NCBI GenBank assembly: GCA_020627535.1
Contig: JAHDGU010000003.1
Location: forward strand, 186,001-250,000
Length of the DNA: 64,000 bases
DNA from: Saprospiraceae bacterium
Lineage (GTDB): Bacteria; Bacteroidota; Bacteroidia; Chitinophagales; Saprospiraceae
Direction: 5' to 3'
Shown: in pieces, positions 17,074 through 25,375 of the stretch
Position numbering within the stretch: position 1 is the first letter of the stretch
How the letters are laid out: every line of letters starts with the position of its first letter
Notes under the pieces: generated by a model
Told to the model about the DNA's origin: nothing
What the model saw: the letters and a program-made list of their open reading frames with translations, nothing else
Database searches by the model: none
Made by a program: the position numbers and the translations under genes

Positions 17074-19388
17074 AGTTGAAGCTGGGTTTTCCAAGTGACG
17101 AATGGTACAAATGGAAAGAGAGCGATCTTTTTTGCCTGAGCACTTGCAGCTCCTCTCTCCAGATCTACATCAAAATCTGTGAAGGTGAAAAACGTGTTTT
17201 TCCGGAAGTATAGATTATAGACCCCAAAGCTCCACTGGGAATTCCATTTTGAATCGGCCTTCTTTGGTCTTGATTTGACTGTCGCCGAGATATCCATGCG
17301 ATGATACGTCTCTAGTCGAGCACTATTGCGTGGTCCATAGTTACTGACCAGGTTGCGATCAATGATAAATACATTATCGATTGGAGTAAATCTACGGCCA
17401 CTATTGAGCACCCAAGTTCCAGCAAGAGACCAGCGATCATTGATCTCATAGCTCATGACGAGTGCAGCATCATGTGGCCGATCAAAAACTGTCGGAATCT
17501 GCCTACCTTGCTCTAGCTCCTCAAACGATCTGAACGAACGTGCATACGCGTAGGACAACCAACCCGTTAGTCGACCTTTTGTCTTTTTGACTTGAAGCTC
17601 AATACCGCTAGCCGTCCCCTTACCTCTCACAAACTGTGACTCGAGCTCCTCAGCAAAGTTGTCTACAAAGTCATCCGCATAGTCGAGTTGATGATCAAGC
17701 TGACGGTGATAGATTTCAAGTATCACCTCCAGTGGCATAGCCGTGGAAGTCCAGTGCAGGCCTAGACCAATTTGTCGACCAGCTTGGGGCCGAATGTTTC
17801 TACTACTCCCAACCCAGATGTCGGAAGGCAGTGTGCTTGTACTGTTGCTGACAAGATGGATAAACTGATGATTATAACTGGCATTGGCCTTGAGTACCAG
17901 CTCCGTAGATAAAGTGTAGCGAAGCACGGCCCTGATATCAGGTCTCCAGTATTGAGCGACTGTCTCTGCGGAGCTGTAATTTCTTCCCTCTTCTTCCCAG
18001 GGACCGATGTGTCGATAGTTATTGAGTCTTATACCGACAGAACTCTCTAGACGATCAGTAATTGACCAGCGATCTTCTAGAAACCATGCTAGTTGCAGAC
18101 CATATTTGGGTGAAAGCCTCGGAGAAAACTCCACCTCCTCGATGGTTGCGCTCAGGATATTGGGCGTCAAGCGCAAATGATGTGCTGACAGCCCTGTCTT
18201 GACCACATGCGAACCATGCTGATGTGTAAGTTGCCAATCTGCGCCTAGATCTCTGATACCAGATTCCAAGGCAAATTGAAAGCCTTCTTGCCCGCCTGAT
18301 AGCTCAAAAGAGTAAGCGCTCCTGGTAAGGCTCAAAGTGGACTGTGTCCGATCAGACCATAGTCGACGCCAGCTCAAACTAGATACACTAGACCCATAAG
18401 GCAGATCAAATGCTAGCCCACTAGATGCGGTGCGAAAACTGAATCGATCTTCACCAGCGTAATTTGACATTGTAATCTGATCGTGATCAGAAAGTCGCCA
18501 ATCAATCTTGAGATTCCCATCGTAGAAATAGTAGTTGGTCCCAGCAAAGTCCGTGTTATTGATGAAGCCTTGTGCTATGTCAAGTATGTATGTCCTTCTG
18601 GCTCCTATCAGGACCGACAATTTGTCCTTGACGATTGGACCCTGTAGTGTAAACTTGCTGGAAACAAGACCTAGATCCGCTTTGAGATCCCACCGGTCCT
18701 TCCGCGGCTCTACGGATCTCACATCTAGAACTGATGAGAGCCTCCCGACATACTGGACCGGTGGCGATCCCTTGTAGATTTCAGAGTAGTCCACCACATC
18801 AGTGTTGAAAACACTGAAGAAACCAAGCAGATGTCCAGGATTATAAATCACTGCATCATCCCAAAGGACAAGATTTTGATCTGCTCCTCCTCCTCGCACA
18901 TTGTATCCTGTATTTCCCTCACCAGCACTCTGTATACCAGGCAAGAGCTGCACGGCCTTGAGGACATCTACTTCTCCAAAGAGTGCTGGAATCTGCTCGA
19001 TCTCCTGTTGACCTAGACGCACGACACCCATTTCTGCAATATCTGCTCCTGTCCTGCCGCCTCGTCCTTCAACGACTACTGTAGAAAGATCAGAGAGTCG
19101 CTGAAGGGAAATTATAATGCTATCTGTGGTGAGGGAAACGCTGGTCGTGTCCACATTGTAGCCAACATAGCTTGTTATGATCTTGCTCGGCCAGTCAGCT
19201 TGCAAACTTAATCTAGCATGCTTGTCATCTTGCCATACAGCCTCATTGGCGGTGCCTTGCTGGACGATGTAAGCGCCTACGAGGTCTTCTCCGCTGACCT
19301 GATCTACCACACTGATGGTGATTTCTCTCTGTGCAGGGAGGACATATAGAGTACCAATGGAAAATAAGAGGATGAGAGCCTTCCGCAT
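17070..19388 (-). CDS. TonB-dependent outer-membrane receptor
   Basis: Energy-coupled outer-membrane importer. The start at 19388 gives the signal peptide MRKALILLFSIGTLYVLPAQ and 772 residues; the frame continues to 19436 without a better signal. Residues about 22-100 form the carboxypeptidase-regulatory-like domain common in this phylum (ITISVVDQVSGEDLVGAYI). A plug domain follows (about 105-220, with EIEQIPALFGEVDVLKAVQ and GYNVRGGGADQNLVLWDDA). The rest is a 22-strand-type barrel rich in alternating strands, ending in WKTQLQL. It is followed by a DUF4249 lipoprotein rather than SusD, so it is not a classical glycan SusC/D pair. The ligand is unknown. Confidence 0.9.
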   Translation of the reverse strand: MRKALILLFSIGTLYVLPAQREITISVVDQVSGEDLVGAYIVQQGTANEAVWQDDKHARLSLQADWPSKIITSYVGYNVDTTSVSLTTDSIIISLQRLSDLSTVVVEGRGGRTGADIAEMGVVRLGQQEIEQIPALFGEVDVLKAVQLLPGIQSAGEGNTGYNVRGGGADQNLVLWDDAVIYNPGHLLGFFSVFNTDVVDYSEIYKGSPPVQYVGRLSSVLDVRSVEPRKDRWDLKADLGLVSSKFTLQGPIVKDKLSVLIGARRTYILDIAQGFINNTDFAGTNYYFYDGNLKIDWRLSDHDQITMSNYAGEDRFSFRTASSGLAFDLPYGSSVSSLSWRRLWSDRTQSTLSLTRSAYSFELSGGQEGFQFALESGIRDLGADWQLTHQHGSHVVKTGLSAHHLRLTPNILSATIEEVEFSPRLSPKYGLQLAWFLEDRWSITDRLESSVGIRLNNYRHIGPWEEEGRNYSSAETVAQYWRPDIRAVLRYTLSTELVLKANASYNHQFIHLVSNSTSTLPSDIWVGSSRNIRPQAGRQIGLGLHWTSTAMPLEVILEIYHRQLDHQLDYADDFVDNFAEELESQFVRGKGTASGIELQVKKTKGRLTGWLSYAYARSFRSFEELEQGRQIPTVFDRPHDAALVMSYEINDRWSLAGTWVLNSGRRFTPIDNVFIIDRNLVSNYGPRNSARLETYHRMDISATVKSRPKKADSKWNSQWSFGVYNLYFRKNTFFTFTDFDVDLERGAASAQAKKIALFPFVPFVTWKTQLQL

Positions 19389-19413
19389 ATACTCCTCAAT
19401 CAACGATAGGACT

Positions 19414-20235
19414 CTACTGATTGTTTGATATACCAATGTCTTCAGTAACAGGCTTTAACACCATACCACTACGCTTCAATATACTTAGCACTCCCGAGGA
19501 GCCACAAAGGTGAGCAGCTCCACAGGAAAAGAAAGCTTTGGGACCGTCCGCATGATTGATGATCCTTTCGGCCATACGCTGATTTCGCTTGGTCAACATG
19601 AGCTCCCTATGAGCCCCAAGCTGCGACCTAGTGACTCGATAGAGCTGAAAGATGGCTCCTTGTTGATAGAGTGACGAAAGCTTTTGTACTCGCCTACGAC
19701 TTCGTGAGATGTGGCGGCAAGTATCTCTGAGTTGCTTCATCTGCCCATCATTATCCAGTGCTTGATAGATTTCTGCTTGCTCTTCTGCCGATTCAAGACC
19801 ATCACAACTGATACCATGCTGCTGGGTTACTTGCCATAGTTGATGGTCCATGGCCGGAGCAGAAGATGTAGGATCGATCATTTTGAGCTGAATGGCTGCA
19901 TTGAGCCAAAAGGGTCGAATAAACCGATAGTCATCAAGGCGTATTGCCAAGCTCTTTTGCAGAATTCGTTTCATTTTGGCGTAAGCCCGATCACCCAGAA
20001 TCTCTAGTAGGTCAGAGCCATCACTCAGAGGGAATTCATATCTAGACAATTCGTCTAAGTGTGACTCAGCAAAGAATCTCTCACAGCTCGAGAGGTATGG
20101 CAGCGATAATGACAACCAAGGCATGGCGCACTCTGCACCTGAGTGAATCGTACCTAGTAAGTAATGTGTGCCGAGCGTAGAATGCCAGAGCTCCCAGAGC
20201 GGTGTACTATACTTGCTGCTTGCTTGTCGGCTCAT
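19414..20235 (-). CDS. TraB/GumN family (TIKI-like) protein
   Basis: A 273-residue member of the TraB/GumN family, relatives of the TIKI metalloprotease fold. Diagnostic segments are YLLGTIHSGAE near the N-terminus (first GxxH motif) and FFSCGAAHLCGSSGVLSIL near the C-terminus (second GxxH). No signal peptide is evident, so it may be cytoplasmic. ATG 20235 is preferred over TTG 20241. The start lies within the lrp-type gene, giving a 29-base overlap and likely coupling. A mini-hairpin repeat sits inside the gene, encoding AYAKM. The substrate is unknown. Confidence 0.78.
   Translation of the reverse strand: MSRQASSKYSTPLWELWHSTLGTHYLLGTIHSGAECAMPWLSLSLPYLSSCERFFAESHLDELSRYEFPLSDGSDLLEILGDRAYAKMKRILQKSLAIRLDDYRFIRPFWLNAAIQLKMIDPTSSAPAMDHQLWQVTQQHGISCDGLESAEEQAEIYQALDNDGQMKQLRDTCRHISRSRRRVQKLSSLYQQGAIFQLYRVTRSQLGAHRELMLTKRNQRMAERIINHADGPKAFFSCGAAHLCGSSGVLSILKRSGMVLKPVTEDIGISNNQ
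19972..19987 (+). repeat. 16-base mini-hairpin repeat, GTAA-loop form
   Basis: Reads CATTTTGGCGTAAGCC, antisense in the TraB-family gene (sense AYAKM). It is identical to the copy at 25613. Confidence 0.82.
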
Positions 20236-20695
20236 AGTCAAGCGGTACTACGCTCGAGCTCTTGGCATGAGAAAGACACATGAGGGTCTTGATGCGCTCG
20301 ACTTCAGGTAGCGATGAGATCTCTCCGAATAGTAATCGCTCATATCTGGTGATATCACTACACTGCACCTTGAGCATAGCATCAGCCTCTCCAGTGATGA
20401 CATAAACTTCCATTACCTCTGGGATCTCTTTCATCTTGACGATGAAGTTTTCCAGGGCATTTTCTTTTTGCCAGTCGATAATTATCAAGACGAAAGTCTG
20501 CACCTTGATACCAAGTCTGGTGGCGTCAACCACCGCATGGTAGCTCTGGATGATGTCGTTCGTCTCCAATTTTTTGACCCTTTCTAGAGTCGGTGCTGGA
20601 GACAGCTCTATTTGTTTGGATAACTCAAGATTGGTGATCTTACTATTCTCTTGTAAAATCTTCAAAATCTTGAAGTCTGTTTTGTCAAGTCTCAT
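20207..20695 (-). CDS. Lrp/AsnC-family transcriptional regulator
   Basis: A 162-residue regulator with an N-terminal winged helix (MRLDKTDFKILKILQENSKITNLELSKQIELSP, as two segments) and a C-terminal RAM ligand-binding domain (about residues 65-145, VMEVYVITGEADAMLKV). Lrp proteins respond to amino acids and often control amino-acid catabolism. It lies 38 bases downstream of glutamate dehydrogenase in the same direction, so dehydrogenase control is a natural guess. The C-terminal tail beyond the RAM domain is short and lysine/serine rich. Length and domain order are normal. Confidence 0.93.
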   Translation of the reverse strand: MRLDKTDFKILKILQENSKITNLELSKQIELSPAPTLERVKKLETNDIIQSYHAVVDATRLGIKVQTFVLIIIDWQKENALENFIVKMKEIPEVMEVYVITGEADAMLKVQCSDITRYERLLFGEISSLPEVERIKTLMCLSHAKSSSVVPLDYEPTSKQQV

Positions 20696-20733
20696 TTTTC
20701 CCGTGCTGTTCGTAGCTGGCGCAAAGATACCGA

Positions 20734-22155
20734 TTACGGGAAAATACCCATATTCATGTAGTCACTAGCGACCTTATTCAGTGCACTGAGGAAAGCTGCT
20801 GTACGCAGATCAGTAACAGATTTTTTGCGCTTATAGATTTCCCTGATCTGCTCGTACGCCGTCACCATGGTCTCCTCGAGTCCAGATCGCACTAGATCGA
20901 TCTCATCAGCACCTTTGGTGAGCATACTGCGTTCTTTATTGGTGATTCGCTTGCCTGTCATCTTCTCTAGACTATCGGCAAACATGGAGTAGGTGTTCTG
21001 ATTGAACCGTTTTTCCATGCGACCAAATCTCATGTGGCTCAGATTTTTTAGCCACTCAAAATATGAGACGGTAACACCACCTGCATTGAGATACATATCA
21101 GGTACGATAATCACCCCTTTTTCTCTGAGGTAGGCATCGGCGTCTGTGGAGACTGGTCCATTGGCCGCCTCAGCGATGATCTTCGCACTGATCTTCTTGG
21201 CATTCACCATTGTGATCTGGTTTTCCAAGGCCGCTGGCACGAGGATATCACATTTGAGTTCTAGGGCCGCTTCTCTCTTCTTGAGGTTTTTGGCGCCAGG
21301 GAAATTGAGGATGCTCCCAGTCTTCTTGCGATGCTTGAACAGCTTATCGATATCAATACCATTTGGGTCATGTATCGCACCTTCAAATTCTGATACGGCG
21401 ATGATCTTGGCATCTCCTTCGTCTTGGCAGATCTTAGCCGTGTAGTATCCCACGTTTCCGAGCCCCTGCACTACCATTGTCTTGCCTGCCATACCAGCGG
21501 TCAGTCCGATCTCTGCCATGTCTTTTTCATAACTGAGAAGGTGCTTAAGGCCATAGTAGACTCCACGACCAGTGGCCTCTGTCCTACCCCGTATACCATT
21601 TTGTGTCACGGGCTTACCTGTGACACATCCTGCTGCATCGATCTCACCGCCCTTGAAAGTCTGGTAAGTGTCAAGTATCCATGCCATCTCACGGCTGCCT
21701 GTACCATAGTCAGGTGCAGGTACATCGACTCCAGGACCGATGAAGTTTTTCCTTACTAGCTCAGTGGTATAGCGCCGCGTGATCTTTTCCAGTTGCTCTT
21801 CTGTGTACTTCCATGGTGTGATCTTGACCCCACCTTTTGCTCCACCGAATGGCACATCAACGATTGCACACTTGTATGTCATCAAGGCGGCAAGTGCCAT
21901 CACTTCCTCCTGATTGACATGAATGGAGTACCTGATACCTCCCTTGGTAGGAGCACGGTGATGACTGTGCTGCACTCGAAAGGCACTGATGACCTGATAA
22001 CTATTACCGATTTTCACCGGAAAGTTCATCTGGTACACACTGTTGCAAGTCTGAATTTGAGAGAGAAGCCCTTTGGGCAGTCCAGATACCTTAGCAGCTC
22101 TGGTAAAATTGGCGTCTACACTTTCTAAGAAAGTAGGAGGAGAGTAATTTTTCAT
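20734..22155 (-). CDS. gdhA: Glutamate dehydrogenase (Glu/Leu/Phe/Val dehydrogenase family)
   Basis: Interconverts glutamate and 2-oxoglutarate with NAD(P)H. The start at 22155 gives MKNYSPPTFLESVDANFTRAA and 473 residues; the frame upstream is the ccmD region. It has the substrate motif MTYKCAIVDVPFGGAKGGVK (about residues 95-114, with the catalytic Lys), APDYGTGSREMAWI, and a Rossmann segment VVQGLGNVGYYTAK with acidic residues later that suggest NAD use. Its start codon overlaps the ccmD stop (ATGA). The lrp-type gene follows at 38 bases. Specificity for glutamate rather than a branched-chain amino acid is inferred from length and the KGG segment; the symbol is approximate. Confidence 0.88.
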   Translation of the reverse strand: MKNYSPPTFLESVDANFTRAAKVSGLPKGLLSQIQTCNSVYQMNFPVKIGNSYQVISAFRVQHSHHRAPTKGGIRYSIHVNQEEVMALAALMTYKCAIVDVPFGGAKGGVKITPWKYTEEQLEKITRRYTTELVRKNFIGPGVDVPAPDYGTGSREMAWILDTYQTFKGGEIDAAGCVTGKPVTQNGIRGRTEATGRGVYYGLKHLLSYEKDMAEIGLTAGMAGKTMVVQGLGNVGYYTAKICQDEGDAKIIAVSEFEGAIHDPNGIDIDKLFKHRKKTGSILNFPGAKNLKKREAALELKCDILVPAALENQITMVNAKKISAKIIAEAANGPVSTDADAYLREKGVIIVPDMYLNAGGVTVSYFEWLKNLSHMRFGRMEKRFNQNTYSMFADSLEKMTGKRITNKERSMLTKGADEIDLVRSGLEETMVTAYEQIREIYKRKKSVTDLRTAAFLSALNKVASDYMNMGIFP

Positions 22156-22301
22156 TTCGTAGTGATGTCGATATCTTGGTCTTTTTCCAGCCGAGCGAGT
22201 CGTCTTTCCATAGACAGTAAGAGAAGAAAAATCCCTGCGAGAATCGTCAAGACCACAGCAATGGCGGACCAAAATTTGCCGCTGTACCAGAGTTGATCCA
22301 T
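22152..22301 (-). CDS. ccmD: CcmD, small haem-exporter membrane protein
   Basis: A 49-residue protein found by reading the gap between ccmC and gdh. It begins MDQLWYSGKFWSAIAVVLTI, with one hydrophobic helix (about residues 12-30). A basic heptad-like tail follows (MERRLARLEKDQDIDITTK). This is the classic CcmD layout: a single transmembrane helix, then a charged cytoplasmic tail, about 50-70 residues. CcmD holds the CcmC-haem-CcmE intermediate and helps release holo-CcmE. It starts 45 bases after the ccmC stop, and its own TGA overlaps the gdh ATG. The short length makes the family call depend partly on position. Confidence 0.8.
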   Translation of the reverse strand: MDQLWYSGKFWSAIAVVLTILAGIFLLLLSMERRLARLEKDQDIDITTK

Positions 22302-22346
22302 AATCAAGTTTGTCGAGACTAGGCTCGAGGGTTTGGTTTCAATAGA

Positions 22347-23393
22347 TTACAAAATTGATGATTCTCTCCTAGTTTTTACAGCTTTGATCCGAATTATTAA
22401 TTGCGAAATCCAAAGGCCCAAAAGGATGAAGCCGATCACCGCAGGATAGAACACGAGTCTCATGATATTGTCCAGGTCATCTTGAGCAAAGGCAGGATTG
22501 CCTCCGTTGCCAGGGTGTAAGCTATCCATCATCCTCGGAATCACGAATAGCAAGGGAATTAGCATGGCGAAGCAAAATAGATTGTAGGCGGAGCTGAGAC
22601 GATATTTCTGAATGTCATCTCGCACACCAGTCCGAAGAAAAAAGAATGCGATATACATAAATAACGTAATTGCTGAAGTCGTCTGCTTGATATCCCAACT
22701 CCAAAACCTACCCCATGTATTCTGCGCCCAGATCATACCAGTGACAAGGCCTAGAGTACCAAGTACTAGTCCCACCGTATTGTACGCTACAATCTTATCA
22801 TCATGCTGCCATGACTCATTCCTGACGACCATGAGGCTGTAGAAAGCACTCACTCCAAAGAGCGCCATCATGGCAAACCACATGGGCACATGAAAATAAA
22901 GGTTTCTCAAGGTCTCCATGAGCAAGTTGCGATATGGATAGAGAAATCCTTTCTTCACATCAAAACTCGGAACCCCACTTTCTGACCAAAGCTTCTTCCC
23001 CTTAAACTCATCAATGTCACTTTGCGATATGCTGATGGCAGATGGGATGACGAATGCTCCTGTCTTCTCGGCACTGACGATCAGTGCTGGGGTAAATGCC
23101 TCTTCATCTGTAGGTAGATACCCTGGAAGATCAAAGTCGACTTTGAGTAGGTTCGAACCGCTGAGTGCAACATCCGAAGCCTGGAGATAGTAAAGTGTAT
23201 CAAACTTGAGCCATACATCGATCTGCTCGCTGTCGCGAAAATGACAGGCATACAACTGCACATCGACTTCGCAGTTTTCACCAGCACTGCAAGACTTGCT
23301 CACCACACCAAACACTCCTGGCTTGAGTGGCACCACCAGTCCGGCAATGTGCACATAAGTGAGTAAGACGACGCAAAGTGCTTTCCACCACAT
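22347..23393 (-). CDS. ccmC: Cytochrome c maturation protein CcmC (haem handling)
   Basis: An integral inner-membrane protein that presents haem to CcmE. The start ATG at 23393 lies 4 bases after the ccmB stop. The 348-residue chain is about 100 residues longer than typical CcmC. Helix 1 (about residues 3-23) is followed by a periplasmic beta-rich domain (about 24-150) before the usual helices resume at MWFAMMALFGVSAFYSLMVV. The haem-binding tryptophan-rich motif WGRFWSWDIKQT is at about 226-237, flanked by the periplasmic histidines in FHVPMW (about 168) and LHPGNGG (about 288). The extra domain has five cysteines, including KSCSAGENC. Similar insertions occur in homologues of this phylum as far as I recall. 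A mini-hairpin repeat lies in this extra domain. Confidence 0.88.
   Translation of the reverse strand: MWWKALCVVLLTYVHIAGLVVPLKPGVFGVVSKSCSAGENCEVDVQLYACHFRDSEQIDVWLKFDTLYYLQASDVALSGSNLLKVDFDLPGYLPTDEEAFTPALIVSAEKTGAFVIPSAISISQSDIDEFKGKKLWSESGVPSFDVKKGFLYPYRNLLMETLRNLYFHVPMWFAMMALFGVSAFYSLMVVRNESWQHDDKIVAYNTVGLVLGTLGLVTGMIWAQNTWGRFWSWDIKQTTSAITLFMYIAFFFLRTGVRDDIQKYRLSSAYNLFCFAMLIPLLFVIPRMMDSLHPGNGGNPAFAQDDLDNIMRLVFYPAVIGFILLGLWISQLIIRIKAVKTRRESSIL
23228..23243 (-). repeat. 16-base mini-hairpin repeat, CGC/GCG with GACA loop
   Basis: On the minus strand it reads CATTTTCGCGACAGCG. It is sense in ccmC and encodes CHFRDSE, a third sense reading frame for the element. Confidence 0.75.
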
Positions 23394-23397
23394 AGGC

Positions 23398-24048
23398 TCA
23401 ATTTCTCCACACAAAATTGATCAAAAAAAGTCCAGCTGCTGTGCAGATCAGCGAGATTGCCAAGAGATACATGACGTATTGCCAATATTGATCGTCGAGA
23501 TATACATCCATGGTCACACCGCTTGTATACTGCAGTAGCAATAGCACTGGTATCAACAGAGGAAAGCTCAAAATGCTCAAAAGCACCGCCGGTCCTTGAC
23601 TCAAAGCACTGATCGCTGCAGTAAAACAAAGAACAGAACTCAGACTGACAGATCCGAGAAGTAAAACCAGGGCAAATTTCCAACTCAATATGACTGGGCT
23701 GTGACTTAGAGCAGCCATAACACCGTAGAGTACGATAGACAAGAATGAGATCATCAGCAGCTGAGCAATCCACTTGGCTAGGTAGATTTCCTCTGGCTTG
23801 GCCAACTGATAGTAGTACAAGCGATGATCTCCAGCCTCACGTACATACATGTTGAGCCCAGAAATGACGGCAGAAAAGCTCAGCAATATCCAATACAACA
23901 CATTCCAAACCTCAGTCTCAGGCTCTTGCAGGGCGATAAGAGTGATAAATGCCGTGACGGATGCGTAGAGCAAGAGACTACCAACTGTAAAGCGATCACG
24001 GAAGTCAAGAACGAATTCGGTACGGATCAAAGTCCATAGCTTTTGCAT
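23398..24048 (-). CDS. ccmB: Haem exporter membrane subunit CcmB
   Basis: A 216-residue polytopic membrane protein with about six hydrophobic helices. It starts MQKLWTLIRTEFVLDFRDRF, like CcmB, and carries EAGDHRLYYYQLAKPEEIYLAKW, the conserved amphipathic segment with the P-x-x-I-x-x-A-K pattern of CcmB. With CcmA (ATPase) it would form the transporter that releases holo-CcmE. No ccmA, ccmE or ccmF is in the window, so the maturation genes are split on the chromosome. It heads the block ccmB-ccmC-ccmD-gdh-lrp-traB. It is divergent from the amidase gene across about 120 bases. Confidence 0.88.
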   Translation of the reverse strand: MQKLWTLIRTEFVLDFRDRFTVGSLLLYASVTAFITLIALQEPETEVWNVLYWILLSFSAVISGLNMYVREAGDHRLYYYQLAKPEEIYLAKWIAQLLMISFLSIVLYGVMAALSHSPVILSWKFALVLLLGSVSLSSVLCFTAAISALSQGPAVLLSILSFPLLIPVLLLLQYTSGVTMDVYLDDQYWQYVMYLLAISLICTAAGLFLINFVWRN

Positions 24049-24147
24049 ACTTCAAAGCTCGTCATCGCTGTTGTAAGAGTGTGCAAGATTCGTAGTAAGG
24101 ACGGAAGGCTGCAACAGTTCTTACATATTACGATTATTCTTTATATT

Positions 24148-24155
24148 TACCTTGC
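24148..24155 (+). promoter_or_regulatory. Candidate -7 box of the amidase gene
   Basis: TACCTTGC resembles TAnnTTTG with one mismatch. It lies 16 bases before the ATG at 24172, and an AAGGAAG Shine-Dalgarno-like run (24163-24169) lies between. No TTTG -33 box is clear. Confidence 0.3.
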
Positions 24156-24171
24156 AAAAAATAAGGAAGTT

Positions 24172-25368
24172 ATGTCGACTAAGGTCTTCCTATTCATTTG
24201 CCTGACATTCGGATCTACAGCACTACTTGCGGACTCTGCTGCTGAGTATGCTATCCACGAAGTCAAGGCGAAGAAAGGTGATGGAATCCTCTCACTACTG
24301 AGACGTTATGATCTCCAGGATCAAACATGCAATTTGGAGTCATTTTACAGACTCAACAGCCTCAAGCAGTCTGATGGCCTGATTGCAGGCAAGAAATATC
24401 TCATTCCAGTCAAAATATTCCAATACAACGGAAAATCCATCCGATCTACAATCGGCATTACGGATTATGACAAGGCACTTGAAATTGCAAAGTACAATCT
24501 GCGCCTCAAAGAAAAAGGCATCAGAAAGACCTCCTATCTCGACAGCAAGATCCTGTGGGTTCCTTTCCACTACCTGGATTGTGACCTGGAAGAGACCAAA
24601 GCAAGCCCAGAGGCACCAGTGAAAGAAGTCATCAGACGAGAATTTATCGATGTCCCTCTGCTCGGTGAAGAGAGATCGAGACTTGAGATCGTAGACAGGA
24701 GTCTCAACGGAAAGGTCTACTATATCATCAGTGGTCATGGCGGCCCTGATCCAGGAGCTCGTGCAGAAAAAGGCAATACTCACCTTTGTGAAGATGAATA
24801 CGCCTATGATGTTTCATTAAGACTCTACGAAAAGCTACTATCTCATGGTGCCACAGCTTACATGATCATCCAAGATGCCAATGACGGTATCAGAAGTGAT
24901 CACATCTTGGAAGGAGATCAAGATGAGAAGTGCCTCGGCAAAGCTCCAATACCAATCTCACAAAGGATAAGACTCGATCAGCGCACACAAGCCGTCAATC
25001 ATCTGTACAAGAAAAACCTCAAAAAAGGCCTGACAGATCAAACTGCCATCTGCATCCACGTAGATTCAAGATCTGAAACCAAGCGCCAAGATGTTTTCTT
25101 CTACTACTACGGCAAGAGCAAGGCAAGCAAGGCCTTGGCTGACAATATGCTAAAGACCTTCAGTGACAAGTATAAAGTCAACAGACGCTCTGGCGAATAT
25201 TCTGGTACTGTCAGTTCGCGCAATCTATACGTCATCAAAAACACGCTGCCCAAAGCAGTATTTGTAGAGTTGGCGAATATCCGTAACAAGAAAGATCAGG
25301 AGCGCATCTTATATCCCAGCAATCGCCAAGCCCTCGCAGAATGGCTGTACCTTGGATTGGTGAAGTAA
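24172..25368 (+). CDS. N-acetylmuramoyl-L-alanine amidase (Amidase_3) with LysM-like domain
   Basis: Cleaves the amide between muramic acid and the stem peptide of peptidoglycan. The ATG at 24172 follows an AAGGAAG ribosome site and starts the signal peptide MSTKVFLFICLTFGSTALLA; the open frame back to 24043 is not needed. Of 398 residues, about 25-85 resemble LysM (HEVKAKKGDGILSLLRRYDL ... GLIAGKKYLIPV). About 180-398 form Amidase_3 with zinc ligands in ISGHGGPDPGA (His about 189), EDEYAYDV (Glu about 208), ICIHVDS (His about 295) and the catalytic Glu in FVELANI (about 366). The usual HxGxDPGA is GHGGPDPGA, which is normal. Likely roles are daughter-cell separation or recycling. Confidence 0.87.
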   Translation: MSTKVFLFICLTFGSTALLADSAAEYAIHEVKAKKGDGILSLLRRYDLQDQTCNLESFYRLNSLKQSDGLIAGKKYLIPVKIFQYNGKSIRSTIGITDYDKALEIAKYNLRLKEKGIRKTSYLDSKILWVPFHYLDCDLEETKASPEAPVKEVIRREFIDVPLLGEERSRLEIVDRSLNGKVYYIISGHGGPDPGARAEKGNTHLCEDEYAYDVSLRLYEKLLSHGATAYMIIQDANDGIRSDHILEGDQDEKCLGKAPIPISQRIRLDQRTQAVNHLYKKNLKKGLTDQTAICIHVDSRSETKRQDVFFYYYGKSKASKALADNMLKTFSDKYKVNRRSGEYSGTVSSRNLYVIKNTLPKAVFVELANIRNKKDQERILYPSNRQALAEWLYLGLVK

Positions 25369-25375
25369 GGAATGG

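Noticed and set aside
23150-23165. GGTTCGAACC resembling a tRNA T-loop
   Set aside because: It lies in ccmC coding sequence and no cloverleaf, anticodon arm or CCA end can be built around it.
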